This document shows, in pieces, positions 10,101 to 20,760 of a DNA stretch of 64,000 bases. This DNA comes from Bugulina stolonifera (Eukaryota; Bryozoa; Gymnolaemata; Cheilostomatida; Bugulidae). The DNA lies in NCBI GenBank assembly GCA_935421135.1, contig OW285195.1, positions 5,122,701 through 5,186,700 of the forward strand, in the 5' to 3' direction. The translations under genes were made by a program, and so were the position numbers. The notes beneath the pieces are model-generated. The model did not search any database and was not told where the DNA came from. It worked only from the letters and a program-made list of their open reading frames with translations. Each line of letters opens with the position of its first letter. Position 1 is the stretch's first letter.

Positions 10101-13100
10101 GACCTTGAATAAAAATGCTTGTGGATAAACAATCTCTCTCCACAGATTAAAGTACTACTGAAATCATGCCTTTTCATGTAGCAATTATGTTATATAGGTC
10201 ATTATTTTTCCATATATACCACAAAAATTCATATAATATAATCATTTTGTCTGTTTTCTGCAAATGGAAAACACTGCAATCTCTCATTCTGCCATATTGA
10301 ATTACAAAGGATGTAAACTTTGTTTACTCTGTAACTGTGGAAACAAAATGGAAGTTGTTACATAACAAAGCCTAGCCAATTAAATTAGTGTGATTAATTT
10401 AGCTGGAATTCCAGCATAGGTAATGGGTGGGAATTAATACCAGCAGTACCCAATATCCTCATCTAATCTGCTATTCCAAGTCTAGGCTTCAAACAGAAAC
10501 TTGGATCTAGTTATTCGCTGTGTCTTTGGTAAAATTTTGCTTGTTATAACAGAGTACCTCAGTTCTGCCATGTGTTCTTGTTTTATGTGCATTTGTTTAC
10601 TACAGCATGTGGCCCCAAATGATGTATGCCACACTTACACCACTCTCAATTGGCTTGAATAGCTGTTGCATTACTTCCTATCCCTCCAATGAAATATTTA
10701 TTTGAATTAGAGTGCAGTACATTTTAATGTACAGTAATACAATGCATGCACGTTGTAATACATGTACATACTGTTACTGTATTAAACCATAACTCAGTAT
10801 AATGCTATATATATACACGTAGTTATACTATATGTATATACTGTGTTTATAATTCAATGTAATATAACATAAATTATTATAGTCTATCTAGTATATACTA
10901 CAAAATGTATATAGTATCTACTCTATATTTTCATGCAAGTGCTGCTGTATATCTGTACCTACATGTACATGATTTGTATTAATAAGTAAGATGGTTGAAC
11001 ATAATTTATAATCTAAAACAGGTCTGGATGTACATCTAGGTCTATATAACGATTATTACATGCATATTATACTATTGTTATATAAAATTATTTAGCATGT
11101 ATACAATTGTGTTATACTAACAATATCCGCAGAAGTATTATATTACTACAACATAGCTATAGCCCTCAACAAGCTTTGGTCAGCAACTAAAGGATTTTTT
11201 GTCTCAATATCCTCACTCATAGCTTCCTTTGCTTGCCCTGCTTGTACTGTATTACTCAATGGCTGGTCATATTATTGAGAAAACCCTAGGATTACGTAAG
11301 TCAAATAATTACAGAAAGCTCATAGCCATGAGATTGTAGTGTAAGTATGGGGCACCTGGTAACTCCCCTACACGGGACTATAATTAGTGAGCCAAGCTAT
11401 GGGCCTTCGCACGTCATACAGGATGTGGACAACACCCCTGTAACTTGGGACTTCCTTTTCCAAAACCTACTTTTCATGATAATTTTATGTTGGCATAATT
11501 ATCCCAGCCCAAATTATTTTCCGAGTTTTGACAAAGTGAATATACATGTAGCAGCCTCAGGGCTTAAAGTTTAGATATACCAAACAAAATATTATCATTT
11601 CTGTAGCCCTTTAACTTATATACAATAGCAAAATATAACATGGTAAACATGCTCATGATGGAATGTACAATGTACATGCACACCGTTACGTCCAACTTAA
11701 ATAATTTGTTACTAGAGTGCGATTATGGAAAGTATGGCCATGTTACTCCATTTAGTCAATTGGAACACCTTAGAGGTACTGGCTCTATGCTAAGTACATG
11801 CAGGTAAGTAAAGAATCTAGTGGCTGTCTCTAGCCGGTAAAGCACATGTAAGTACATGTATATAAAATGCATGCAAATGTAATGTGCGTACATGTACATG
11901 TATATTGTAATGTTTCTGCCGGGGCGAGAGTGCTGGCCCGATAGTGCAGGTGTGAGAAGAGCCTACGAGTGGTGCAAGGCCTTCTATATTACAGAATGAA
12001 GTGAACAGTACTTGTAGTTATAGTGATTAATCAAGAAGACGATCCAAGCATCAACTGACGGTACAATACAAAAGCACACGCTTCATATACTGTTGCGTTT
12101 CCGGTAAAAGGACGACGTAGCATCTTCTAGAAATTGCACAATATGATGTCTGCCATGTAGACGAGACCCGACCTAACTAGGGCTGGCATTTTACAAAAGA
12201 TGCTTAAAATGATATACAAATTGTAAATTATAACATGCACAATTAATTGTAATCAAATCTGAGACTTCGGCCTCCATTACATGAGTATGGAAAGGCAGTT
12301 ATACATAGTAAGTCACAATTTATAGTCCAAGAATTGTAGGCCCTATAATAGAGTAATTATGAACAACTATGAGTACATGCATACATGACAAGGTAAGTAC
12401 AACAGTAAGTATACGAGTATGAGTTGAGCGAGACAACTACCAGGCACTTAGTGTGCATAAAAGCTGAGGCTATGTTATGAAATGTTCTGTGCCACTACTA
12501 TATTAGCGTGAGATACGAATTCTCATTGGATACGAAATCTCATTGGATACGAAATCTCATTGGATGCGAAACCTTATTGGATGCGAAATCTCATTGGATA
12601 CGAAATTTCATTGGATACGAAATCTCATTGGGTACGAAATCTCATTGGATACGAAATCTCATTGGATACGAAATCTCATTGGATACGAAATCTCATTGGA
12701 TACGAAAAGTTGAATTGTCATAATTATGAGCCTATATAGTATACCTGAGGAAGCACTGCATACACTGGATGTAATAAGCATTGTTGCTCATGATAAAAGA
12801 ACATACTGTAGCCGATGCTATATCATTATATTATATCAGAATCAAGTTCTACATGTACATACAATTATTATAGTTCAAACATGGCGGTGGAGCGCATTCA
12901 TTAACTCACCGCTTTGGAGTGAGTTGAACACACCATGTACACTGTACCTGTACAATTGATCTACCTTGGGTTCATACATACAGTATTTATCATAAAAATT
13001 GACCTCAAACTCCGTAGTCTGTGGACTTAATAACAGCAGCCTATGCAGCTTGACTAACAGCTGTGAGCATATATTTTTGGAATAGCTTTTCACAACCGGA

Positions 13101-13460
13101 GAATGAAAATGAGACTGATAATGAGAACATAATGACATTTCAAAGGTTGGAATTTCCAGGGTCAAGTCTGAGAATATTTTTATAAATAATCTAAAGCAAC
13201 TTTAATAGGCAAAAGACAATGTCAGCTCAATGTATTAGTATAATTATTATATTATCCGCTGAATATTTGGTTCATTAGGCCTATATACACGCAAGTGTTC
13301 AGGTCAGCTTACCTAGACACTCTCTGCAAATCCTGTCTTGACAAGGCAGCACTCTCAGCTCTTTTTTATTCATACAGATACCACACTGTAAGTTCTTCTG
13401 TATATTATCTGTCACATGCTCTAATGCCTTGGTTCTTGTTCTAGGTCTTGCTCCAGCCAT
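7172..13460 (-). CDS. RING/B-box/coiled-coil (TRIM-like) protein, 3' end not found
   Basis: There are five phase-consistent exons: 13313-13460, 9096-9251, 8591-8672, 8119-8260 and 7172-7382. The ATG at 13460 opens MAGARPRTRT. The RING finger spans exons 1-2 (CGIC, then LPCQDRICREC, then LCPFC). The B-box spans exons 3-4, rich in Cys with a terminal SSHTLVDY resembling the HTLV end of B-box 2 domains. Exons 4-5 are Lys/Glu-rich and helical, as expected for the coiled coil. TRIM/RBCC proteins are usually E3 ubiquitin ligases. The canonical RING histidine after LPCQ is Asp here. Exon 5 ends in phase 1 at a good donor (GTGAGT), and I could not find the next exon before position 1, so the gene may continue undetected or be truncated. 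Intron 1 (4 kb) holds an LTR and other repeats. Confidence 0.72.
7749..7990 (+). repeat. Old copy of the GTCTTCGCGACC MITE interior
   Basis: This stretch aligns with the middle of the MITE at 15,304-15,574: TGACGGTCTGGC versus TGGCCGTCCGACC, then GGGATTTTGC, CTAGCTCATTGGCACA and others. Its inverted ends have decayed. The apparent plus-strand reading frame here is a by-product. It lies in intron 4 of the TRIM-like gene. Confidence 0.6.
8757..8925 (+). repeat. tRNA-derived SINE-like repeat
   Basis: An RNA polymerase III A-box (TGGCCTAGTGG, 8766-8776) and B-box (GGTTTGATTCC, 8809-8819) lie at tRNA-like spacing, about 43 nt apart. The acceptor stem does not close and the sequence continues into a non-tRNA body, so it is not a functional tRNA. 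It ends near an A-rich stretch (AGAAAAAATG). It lies in intron 2 of the TRIM-like gene. Confidence 0.6.
9330..10057 (+). mobile_element. Solo LTR, family 2 (5' end approximate)
   Basis: It shares with the reverse-oriented copy at 16.55-17.13 kb the start region TTATGTTCGCCTAAACTTGC. A TATA-like box lies near 9673, TAATAAAG near 9725, and the end block has CTTGACTCTTCAATGAG. The right end reads CATTACA at 10057. I could not find a matching 4-bp duplication on the left. No internal retrotransposon sequence follows. It sits in intron 1 of the TRIM-like gene. Confidence 0.65.
10058..11160. other. AT-rich intron DNA with TACATGTA-type tracts
   Basis: Part of the large TRIM-like intron 1. It holds many ATATAC/TACATGTA-like tracts (about 10,730-11,170) and no supported exon. 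The lower-AT section at 10.25-10.7 kb also shows nothing recognisable. Confidence 0.4.
11163..11280 (-). pseudogene. Degraded relic resembling TRIM-like exon 5
   Basis: On the minus strand this segment is open for about 32 codons. Its end (AAAAATCCTTTAGTTGCTG) resembles the 3' end of exon 5 of the same gene (AAAATCTTTTAGTTGTCG before the donor). It may be a decayed duplicated exon. The similarity is short and I could not confirm splice sites. Confidence 0.25.
11905..12240 (-). mobile_element. Degraded solo LTR fragment, family 1
   Basis: Read on the minus strand this follows the family-1 LTR: CATCTTTTGTAAAATGCC, CGACC, then GTCCTTTTACCGGAAACG, then the end block. It is diverged and has lost most of the poly(A)/TATA region. 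The left end begins near TGTTTCTGCC. No target duplication was found. Confidence 0.45.
12525..12705 (+). repeat. 17-bp minisatellite, about 11 copies
   Basis: The tandem unit is GGATACGAAATCTCATT with a few variants (GGATGCGAAACCTTATT, GGGTACGAAATCTCATT). The unit length is not a multiple of three, and the open frame across it is an artefact. It lies in intron 1 of the TRIM-like gene. Confidence 0.9.
12720..13310. other. Intron DNA, nothing recognised
   Basis: Remainder of the TRIM-like intron 1 up to the exon-1 donor at 13312. No supported feature; the open frames are short and lack splice context. Confidence 0.4.
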
Positions 13461-13799
13461 CTTTGGTTAGAGTAACTGCTTCCTTTTATCGCATCTAGTG
13501 TAGAGTTATCTCCACCTGCTCATCCTCCTTTAGATACATTTTACAGCTCTTCCGCTTATTTGATAGTATTAGATTGTCTGTGAAATATGTACTACACGAA
13601 TCTATCAAAAAGTGTCAAGGAGTAAAAGTGGAACACTATATTGTTTTACTGGAGCTTGTCTTTGTCCCTGACCCTAGTTTATGTAAGTACAAGTACAAAT
13701 GGCTGATCTAATTGATTGCTAATACAAACACTCTTTGCTTTAGTCAGTTTTATTGATTTAAGGGCCGAATATTGATAGACTGACACAGATCATTGTGCT

Positions 13800-14997
13800 T
13801 ATTACAATATAATCAGCTAGTCAGTGCTCAGATCACAATAGTAGCACTTTATAAAACATGTAAAGAGGGCCGACCTCTCAGATTTAGCTGATATTGATTG
13901 TGTACATGATCTACATGTAGATGATTTTATGAAGTGGATGATTTTAAGCATCTTTTGTTGTACCCAACCGATTTTGGGTCGGCTACCGGGCTTCCGGCCG
14001 CCATCTTGTTGCGCAATTTCTGGACGACACTACGTCGGCCTTTTCCGACACTAAGTCGGCCGTTTACCGGAACTTCCTCCGGAAGTCCTTATGCGTAGGC
14101 CCCACTGCAGCGAATTTTTAGCGAAAAGCGAATTTTTGCCAGTAGCGAAATTGCAATGTTTGTGCGAATTCGCACAATATTGGCGATTTCGCACTCGCTA
14201 ATCCCAATCAGCTAATTCACAACTCGCTAATTTGTGATTGGCCAATTTTCACTTGTCACGTTACTGTCACGTGTTCAGAGCCACGGATTTTCAATCAATC
14301 ATGAGTTTAAATTATTATATTAAAATATTTATTTTAACTGATGAATAAAATGACTACTTCCGTTTGCAAGAATTGTGTAAGGCGAATAAAAGTAAGAATA
14401 AAATAATTATTTTATTCTATTCTATTTTAATTATAATTTTATTTTACATTTTTCGGAGTTCTAGTTCTGCAGTGAATGAGAAACGTGACCAAGGGTAATA
14501 ATTTTTGATCCCTCGTTGGGTGAAATCAATGCGAATTCGCTTATAGCTTTTGCAGTGTGGCACGCTCGATTCTAATTTGCGAATTCGCCTTTGGCCAAAA
14601 TTCGCTATTCGCAAAAAAATTCGCGTCAGTGTGGCCTAAGCTTGATACTATATAAAGCACACTGTTTTATGTTAATTGTCTCTGTTGATGCTTTGATCTC
14701 AATAAAAACACATCTATAATAATACTACATTACTTATACAGAGTCTTCACTTCAAAGTATTGATTGCTCCAGTCGTCAAGGTCTTTGACCTTGCTTCCCG
14801 AGCTTCCTGCTAGGTCGGAACATGCTCTTTCTCAGTATAGGAAACAAGCATTGACTCGGGACCACATGGGTCGTCTTGAGTAGTCATTGGACTACTAGTA
14901 CCTGTTGATCTCTCATGTAATGAGAAGGCCTAGCACCACTCATAGGCTCTTCATTTCGGACAGCCCCCCCCCCCCCCCCCAAAAAAAAACCATTACA
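13800..14997 (+). mobile_element. Solo LTR, family 1, carrying an inserted MITE
   Basis: The 3' end is clear (CCATTACA at 14997) and the 5' end is uncertain. Landmarks match the family: GGGCCGACCTCTC near 13868, ACGTCGGCC near 14030, a TATA box near 14650, an AATAAAAA signal near 14702, and a C17-A9 tract before the end. The U3/TATA junction is split by the element at 14,098-14,636, so the LTR is older than that MITE. Confidence 0.75.
14098..14636. mobile_element. TIR element inside the LTR, 539 bp
   Basis: The termini are GGCCCCACTG on the left and CAGTGTGGCC on the right, flanked by TA on both sides (14096-97, 14637-38). The imperfect inverted repeats are rich in GCGAATT motifs, which also recur internally. 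The uninterrupted family-1 LTR reads directly from the AAGTCCTTA region to ACTATATAAAG, so the insertion is precise. The superfamily is unclear (TA target suggests Tc1/mariner-like). Confidence 0.72.
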
Positions 14998-15300
14998 ATG
15001 TATTCATAAGGGTGTAAAGCTGTCATTTCTCCTAAACAATAAATTGTGAGGAACCAGCTGCCTTAAACCACTACTGTCTCACCATTCAATATTTGCAAAG
15101 AATACTAGTCATCTTATTTCATGAAGATTGATGTGCTGTTTGTCTTTGTAAACCTAGTGGCAGTCAAGATAAACTATTGGCTATTATGACCTCCATTCAG
15201 CATTGAGACCTGTTAAGTTCTTATGGCTATGCTTGTCCTAAGTCTATACTTGTAACTTACAATGTATGTACATAGGTAAGCTACTAACATCAAATAGCCC
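14998..15300. other. Intergenic, nothing recognised
   Basis: No supported exon or repeat. A phrase near 15,060-15,110 (CCACTACTGTCTCACCATTCAATATTTGCAA) recurs in reverse near 15,870-15,900 around the MITE at 15.3 kb, hinting at an old inverted repeat. Confidence 0.35.
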
Positions 15301-15303
15301 AGT

Positions 15304-15574
15304 AGGTGTCTTCGCGACCTCTTGGATAGACCCGGGTCGCAAATAAAATTTACAAGATGGCCGTCCGACCAAGGCCAGAAGGGTTATTGGCCTAGGATTT
15401 TGCTTGGCCGGACGAAACCATCCCTAGCTCATCGGCACACCTGATTTCTTCGCGCGGAAATGAGGATTTTGCTTTTGGCCCAGACTGGTGTGTTCGCGAC
15501 CCTGTGACAGATGTGTGCCGGAAAATATTTTTGTAAATCGGCCTGGGTCTGAAGTTCAGGTCGCGAAGACACCT
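15304..15574. mobile_element. MITE with AGGTGTCTTCGCGACC ends
   Basis: The 16-bp inverted ends are flanked by AGT on both sides (15301-15303, 15575-15577), a possible 3-bp target duplication. Related or partial copies lie at 7749-7990, 50,454-50,562 and 53,097-53,262. It has no coding capacity. The superfamily is not clear from the ends. Confidence 0.75.
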
Positions 15575-15577
15575 AGT

Positions 15578-16075
15578 AATCTTATTGAGCCAACACTAAC
15601 TGTCATTCTATAAATAACTCTTGTGCACAGTGATGAATAAGTAAGTTAGAGTCATGCCCGAAAAAACAATGCAATGCATTGCAAGTCCTATGGCTATCTC
15701 TGTAGTAATAGTTTTATATTAACTGCTTGAGTGCTTCCAAAATTCCTAACATAGGCTGATTGAAGGTGAAATCAGCCAATATTAAAATATGGTTTTCTTC
15801 GCAGCTGCTAGGTTACCAAAGACAAACAACACATCAATCTTACTGAAAAAGGATGAACAAGATTATTTGCAAATATTGAATGGTGAGACAGTAGTGGTTT
15901 AATAATAATGTAAAATTGTCTGTATAACAGAAGTTTCACTTTATCACCAACCAGCTCTACATACCGAGCCGTGATTGGGCTAATCTAATCCAACATTCAC
16001 AACAATATTGTTCTATCCCAAATACGCATGCATTCCTATGTAGACTGAAATTGAAATTGATAATATAATTACATA
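15578..16075. other. Intergenic, nothing recognised
   Basis: AT-rich flank of the MITE with no supported exon. It contains the reversed phrase noted under 14,998-15,300. Confidence 0.35.
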
Positions 16076-16077
16076 CA

Positions 16078-16226
16078 TTGTACATGTACATGTACATGTA
16101 ATAGACTATGTGTAATACAGTACTGTATAACACAAGTCATAGTCTATTACATGTACATGTACATGGACATGTACATGTAATAGCCGATGTGTTATACAGT
16201 ACTGTATAACACATCGGCTATTACAT
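16078..16226. repeat. Two tandem palindromes, one perfect (52 bp)
   Basis: Positions 16175-16226 form a perfect 52-bp palindrome centred between 16200 and 16201 (half ends in GTTATACAGT). A less perfect palindrome with the same core (ATACAGTACTGTATAACACA) spans about 16097-16147. ACATGT repeats separate them. They look like two fold-back elements of one family inserted side by side. Confidence 0.8.
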
Positions 16227-16315
16227 TAAGTACACTGGACTTCCACCTGCTCTGACAAGTAATATAGCGTCCATTTTAGCAGCCAATGGTCACCAGTAGT
16301 TAGACCAAAGAGCAT

Positions 16316-16480
16316 GAAAGGAAAGAGGTTTCACTTCGGCCAAAAACTGTCTCCCTCCCGCCTCCAAACGCGGTACGGATTAAGCAAGGAGTTGTTATAC
16401 CCTGTATGCAAATCTGTGATTATGATTTGCATTCCGCGGACCAATAAGAAGCGCTTCTTTACAACGGGCTCGTATAAACT
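16316..16480 (+). repeat. Dispersed repeat, copy 1 (pair with 17.45 kb)
   Basis: It shares GGCCAAAAACTGTC, GCGGT..GGATTAAG and GAGTTGT blocks with 17,446-17,600 in the same orientation. The two copies flank the LTR fragment at 16.55-17.13 kb. The family is unknown. Confidence 0.6.
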
Positions 16481-16549
16481 CTTTATTTCCACTATTGAGA
16501 TTTCAATACGTGGTCTTAAATATAATAATCGTTAAGCTTCGATTACAGT

Positions 16550-17135
16550 CAATAGTCATTGAAGAGTCAAGGATCGGCATAGGTCCGATATTTATACTCA
16601 TGAGAGAATGTTGAAAGTGTCTTAAACGAGTATGAGAACATGCTTGGGTGCTCAAGGTCCAAAGGGACTAATGCATGGAGCTGCCTGCCTGCAAGAGTAA
16701 GATTCTGTAGGTTGAGTTGAGAGATGTTGCTTTATTGGAGAGCAATCAACAACAGACTAGCATAAGGAAATGTGCTTGCTTTTATACTAAACCAGTTTCC
16801 GGTAAAAGTTCTGGTAAAAAGCCGATAAGGTATCGGTGGGACGATGAGGTATCGGGTGGGACGATGAGGTATCGGCCCTGGAAATTGCATAACAAAATGG
16901 CTGAAAAGTACCCGAGGTCCAATCTTAAAAGGGTCAGCCATGACAAAAAGGGCTTAGAATCATGTGAAACATATTATATGTAAAAACTGGCATAGTCTGA
17001 GACATCGGCCATAATTCATGATAGTTAGTACAATAATATTAACTTGCTATAATGATGCGTAATGCGCAGTAAACAATATGCAAGTTTAGGCGAACATGAA
17101 TGGATAATAATAGTAATAACAGTAGTAGACTATGC
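16550..17135 (-). mobile_element. Solo LTR fragment, family 2
   Basis: Reverse orientation relative to the 9.3-10.1-kb copy. It contains ACATGTTCGCC-like U3 sequence, a CGATACCTCATCGTCCCACC block duplicated in tandem, a TATA-like region, and the GACTCTTCAATGA block at the 3' side. The 3' end is truncated at about 16,550. Confidence 0.65.
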
Positions 17136-17445
17136 GACCAAGTGCGGGAACTGGCTTTGCTAAGAGAGAAGACTCTGTATAATACCTGTATTGTGGTGTT
17201 TCCAGCTCACATAGCGTGCAAACTATTACAATAGCTGCATTGACTCTACAATGTATATTACTGCATGTACATGTACAACATACCTATTGCCTCGAGTACA
17301 CATACAATGTATGTACGTGCATGCAGTTGGTGGTGTATCTATATGTAAATATAAGCATGTTATCTACTTAATAGAATTCTCCGTGTTGTTGTTGGTAAGA
17401 GACAGTGGTAACAACAAGACTAGTAGTAATGGGAAAGATAGTGAA

Positions 17446-17600
17446 AGGGAAGAACGGGCACTCAGGCCAAAAACTGTCCGTCCTCCCCCCCCCCACCCCC
17501 GCCTCTAAGCGCGGTCTGGATTAAGAAAAGAGTTGTGCTACCTTGTGTAGAAATCCGCTTTTGCTATTGATGTTCCACCGGCCAATCACATAATATTGCT
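17446..17600 (+). repeat. Dispersed repeat, copy 2
   Basis: Partner of 16,316-16,480. It includes a C-run (about 17,485-17,500) that creates a spurious proline-rich reading frame. Confidence 0.55.
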
Positions 17601-18049
17601 AACAGCGGCATCGAATATACAGTCTACTTACACAAACGATATATTATTAGAGAAAGCCCAACAGTTCCGCGATACTAGTCTATCAGCCATCTAAAAGTTC
17701 AACACATATAAGGTGGGAAAATGGATCGCGGAACGTCGGGACCGCCGAATTGGGCGTATTTGGTGGGACAGGGTATTTTCATTGAGTGTCCAATCTTTTC
17801 TTCCACTATCTTTGGTAATGGCTGGGTAGTAGAAATACGGCAAACTACTGCATACATGACAACTCTCCCGGGTTCATCGGGACCCTCCCGTTTTCACAAT
17901 CAATCTCCTGCAAACTCCTAAGCTTCTGCAAGCCCTCCCAGTTTGGAACTTAGTCAACATAATCATTTTCATTTGCTATTTGATGATTATTCAGGGGCTG
18001 CTATAGGCACCCTCCCATCCTAGGCGTGTGTTCAATCAAACATGCAATA
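17601..18049. other. Intergenic, nothing recognised
   Basis: No supported exon. A stretch with repeated CCCTCCC/CTCCCG phrases (17,865-18,025) resembles degraded repeat DNA. Confidence 0.35.
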
Positions 18050-18057
18050 CTAGCTGT

Positions 18058-18747
18058 TTGAGGTGGAACGAGACTCGAGATTTCTCGAGTCTCGTATCGA
18101 CTTGTCTTGTCTCGAAAGTCTTCTCGAGATAGCAATTAGTATTCAAGACTGGAAAACAAATAGCAGCTAATAATTTTTATTCATAATAAATTAATAATTG
18201 TAATACAATTAATTGCCAATAAATCTATCAAATTATTTAGTAATACTACCTACATGTACATTCCCAGCACTGATTTCCTAGTAATGGCATTGCAGCTAAC
18301 GCTGAGCTACTAGTCGATCACTACAAGTCATACAGAATTACTAACGACTGTCAATCACCACTCCCATAATGCAATGTTATGTCCTTACTAAAAGTTGTCT
18401 ACTAGTGAGATTATTTCATTAAAGGAAACATAACTCCATACTAATTTTAAATTTTCAAATTACATTATTATTTTTACCCATGTACACGCAATGTAATGCA
18501 CATGGAACACATGTGCAATATAGTTCACAGCCTTCTGTTCATATTTTATTGAAATGCATAATGATAAAATACAGAGTTTACAGAGTAGGAATTGAAACTA
18601 TTGCAGTTCTAACATGCAGTTATATAAAATTTGTTTAGGAAAATTCCCTTCAATCCTAAAACCCAGTCTTGTCTCGTCTTGAATATTTTAGAAGTAGTGT
18701 TTCGAATCTCGTCTCAAATCCAAAAATGCTGTCTCGCTCTACCTCTA
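18058..18747. mobile_element. hAT-type element, 690 bp
   Basis: The inverted ends are TTGAGGTGGAACGAGAC on the left and TAGAGGTAGAGCGAGAC (reverse complement of the right). A perfect 8-bp duplication, CTAGCTGT, lies at 18050-18057 and 18748-18755. Subterminal CTCGAGACGAG-type repeats (TCTCGAG, GTCTCGT) are dense at both ends, as in hAT transposase-binding regions. No transposase. Confidence 0.85.
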
Positions 18748-18755
18748 CTAGCTGT

Positions 18756-19342
18756 GCTCTATAAACTATTAATACTATGCATGTCCAGGGTTCCATTCAT
18801 TTTCTATTTACTTGCTCAGGCAGTACTAACAGTCATTGTATAGTGCTGTAATTATAGTCATGTTATAGACTGTACCCATACATGTTCATGTTTCACACTT
18901 ATCTTGTTTTCTTGAAAATAGGCTGGTGTGGAAATTTTTCCTATATCCGCCCCTGAATTGATTATTATGGACATATAAGGTGACCACCAAGCTAGCAGCT
19001 TGTACATTTAATGTTTATACGTGTATGATATAATTTGCTTTGGAGCTATCTTGTTTTTTAATGCTTCGGAAGCTTAGTGTCTCCAACTACATAGATGAAG
19101 AACTTTTGTTTGTTTGGCAATAGATAGTAAATGGATAGAATGTACATGTACATGTAATATCTCATGGTCATACACAGTATCAGATAGTAATTAATGTTCC
19201 TTCGTGGTCTTTAATAAATCGCCTCAAAACACAACAGTGACCAGATTGATTACAAACAGTCAGTATATATTATGTAATGTGAGTTATGTGACAGCCTCTA
19301 AACTAATTGCAGCAATTTAAATTAATATTCTATTGTTTTAGC
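18756..19342. other. Intergenic, nothing recognised
   Basis: No supported exon or repeat boundary. It includes short ACATGTAC tracts. Confidence 0.35.
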
Positions 19343-19345
19343 TTA

Positions 19346-20231
19346 CATCAAACTACACCGAACCATCGATATATCGTTTGGGCACGGTGCCGGTACAATT
19401 CGGTGCAATATAGATTGGGATGTATAAATATTATCTTCACACTTCTATGATAAATCTTGGTTGCAATAGTCTGAGACCTAGCCTGTCTTCACTAGTTTTG
19501 TGCGGGCAAACAACTCCGTGTACTAGTATTTGTAGCAGCCTAGTACATGTACTTGTACTTGAAGCAAGATATTTTTCACCAGCTTAGTTTGTAACTACAC
19601 GTAACTGAGAGCTGTGGCCACAGCAGACAGCCCATAAAGTGTGGTGCTCATTGTTAGAAGTCATTTTAGCAGAGTTGGTGAGGTTTGTCTCACGCGCGTA
19701 AAAATCTCCCTCTTCGATGCCAGCCCAACTTGTCATGTATGGACTACAGTATAACTACTGAATGTGTAACTAATTAACTAACTGTAAAAGCCATTGGGCT
19801 CATGGTGTTAGGATTCAGTAGTAGATTGGAGCTAGCTCATGATAATCTTTGGGCAACTTTCCTTGCAAATTCAAAACACATGTAAGCATCAGCTATGTAC
19901 AATGTAAAGTATGGTGTAAGCAACAATGATGATACCACATGTGGATAAAGGTAAATTAGGTATGGGAACGGCAGTCATCCAAAATAATATGTAGATACAC
20001 ATGGGCACTAATAAGCTACTGATCACAATTAGAAGTTGTCCTCTCCCAATTTAAATTGGGAGAAGACAACTTCTAATTATGATCAATTAGTAGGCCTGCA
20101 AGGTGGTTCAGTTTCAAACGATGTAAACGGTGTGTGAACCCTCGGTGTTACACATCGGTAAATTTTTTATGCACCGAATCGCACCGGCACCGTGCCCAAA
20201 CGATATATCGATGTTTCGGTGTAGTTCGATG
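19346..20231. mobile_element. Long-TIR element, 886 bp, TTA flanks
   Basis: Inverted repeats of about 70 bp (CATCRAACTACACCGAA, then CATCGATATATCGTTTGGGC) are flanked by TTA at 19343-19345 and 20232-20234. A 3-bp TWA duplication would fit PIF/Harbinger, though the terminal bases are not typical. The interior holds a 52-bp near-perfect palindrome (20,029-20,080; CTCTCCCAATTTAAATTGGGAG at its centre). No transposase. Confidence 0.7.
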
Positions 20232-20760
20232 TTATCGAACCGGATTGCTATGCCAGTAGTCATTCAATATTCATGCGGTCTAATATCACGTGTTCTTGTT
20301 TACCTCACTTCAAACTAGGTTGCATACCTTTGCTTATCCGTTTCCACATTAACTGCCATCGTGGCTGTGATTGATTATCAATGTTGTGGAGGTAATAATT
20401 ATTATTAAATTATAATAAATTGATTAATAATTACGTAACTTAGCAGATTCTGCGTATATTATATTCTATCGTTTGCATATGATTGCTTTGTTCATGAATG
20501 GTGCGCTGAAATAGAATACTAGTATACGATTGATCGACCGAATATAATGGATTATTTTAATATAATTAAATTTAAACATACCATTGGATTAATTATTATA
20601 AATTATTATAATTAATCTGCTACTAATGTTTAAATTTGATTATAATCGCTTGTAAATAAAAATAGCTACAATGCTTATAATAGTTAATCATTATTAATTA
20701 TGATTTTTTAATTTAAAATCATTGTGTAGTTAAGCTTTTGGTAAGCACCAGGTCTTTATT
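20100..20760 (+). repeat. Inverted partner of 25.2-26.0 kb
   Basis: Read in reverse, this stretch parallels 25,230-25,990: TTCGATAACATCG..CTACACTGAA-like, CACTATTCATGAA, ACATACAAAC, TTTATTAATTTATT, and the TAATTATAATTAATC palindromic region. It overlaps and extends beyond the right end of the 886-bp element, so that element may be part of a larger repeat family. Confidence 0.5.

Noticed and set aside
12508..12723. 71-codon frame of repeated SHWIRN-type residues
   Set aside because: A translation of the 17-bp minisatellite.
17721..17921. 66-codon frame near 17.8 kb
   Set aside because: No domain, no splice signals, and the sequence looks like degraded repeat DNA.
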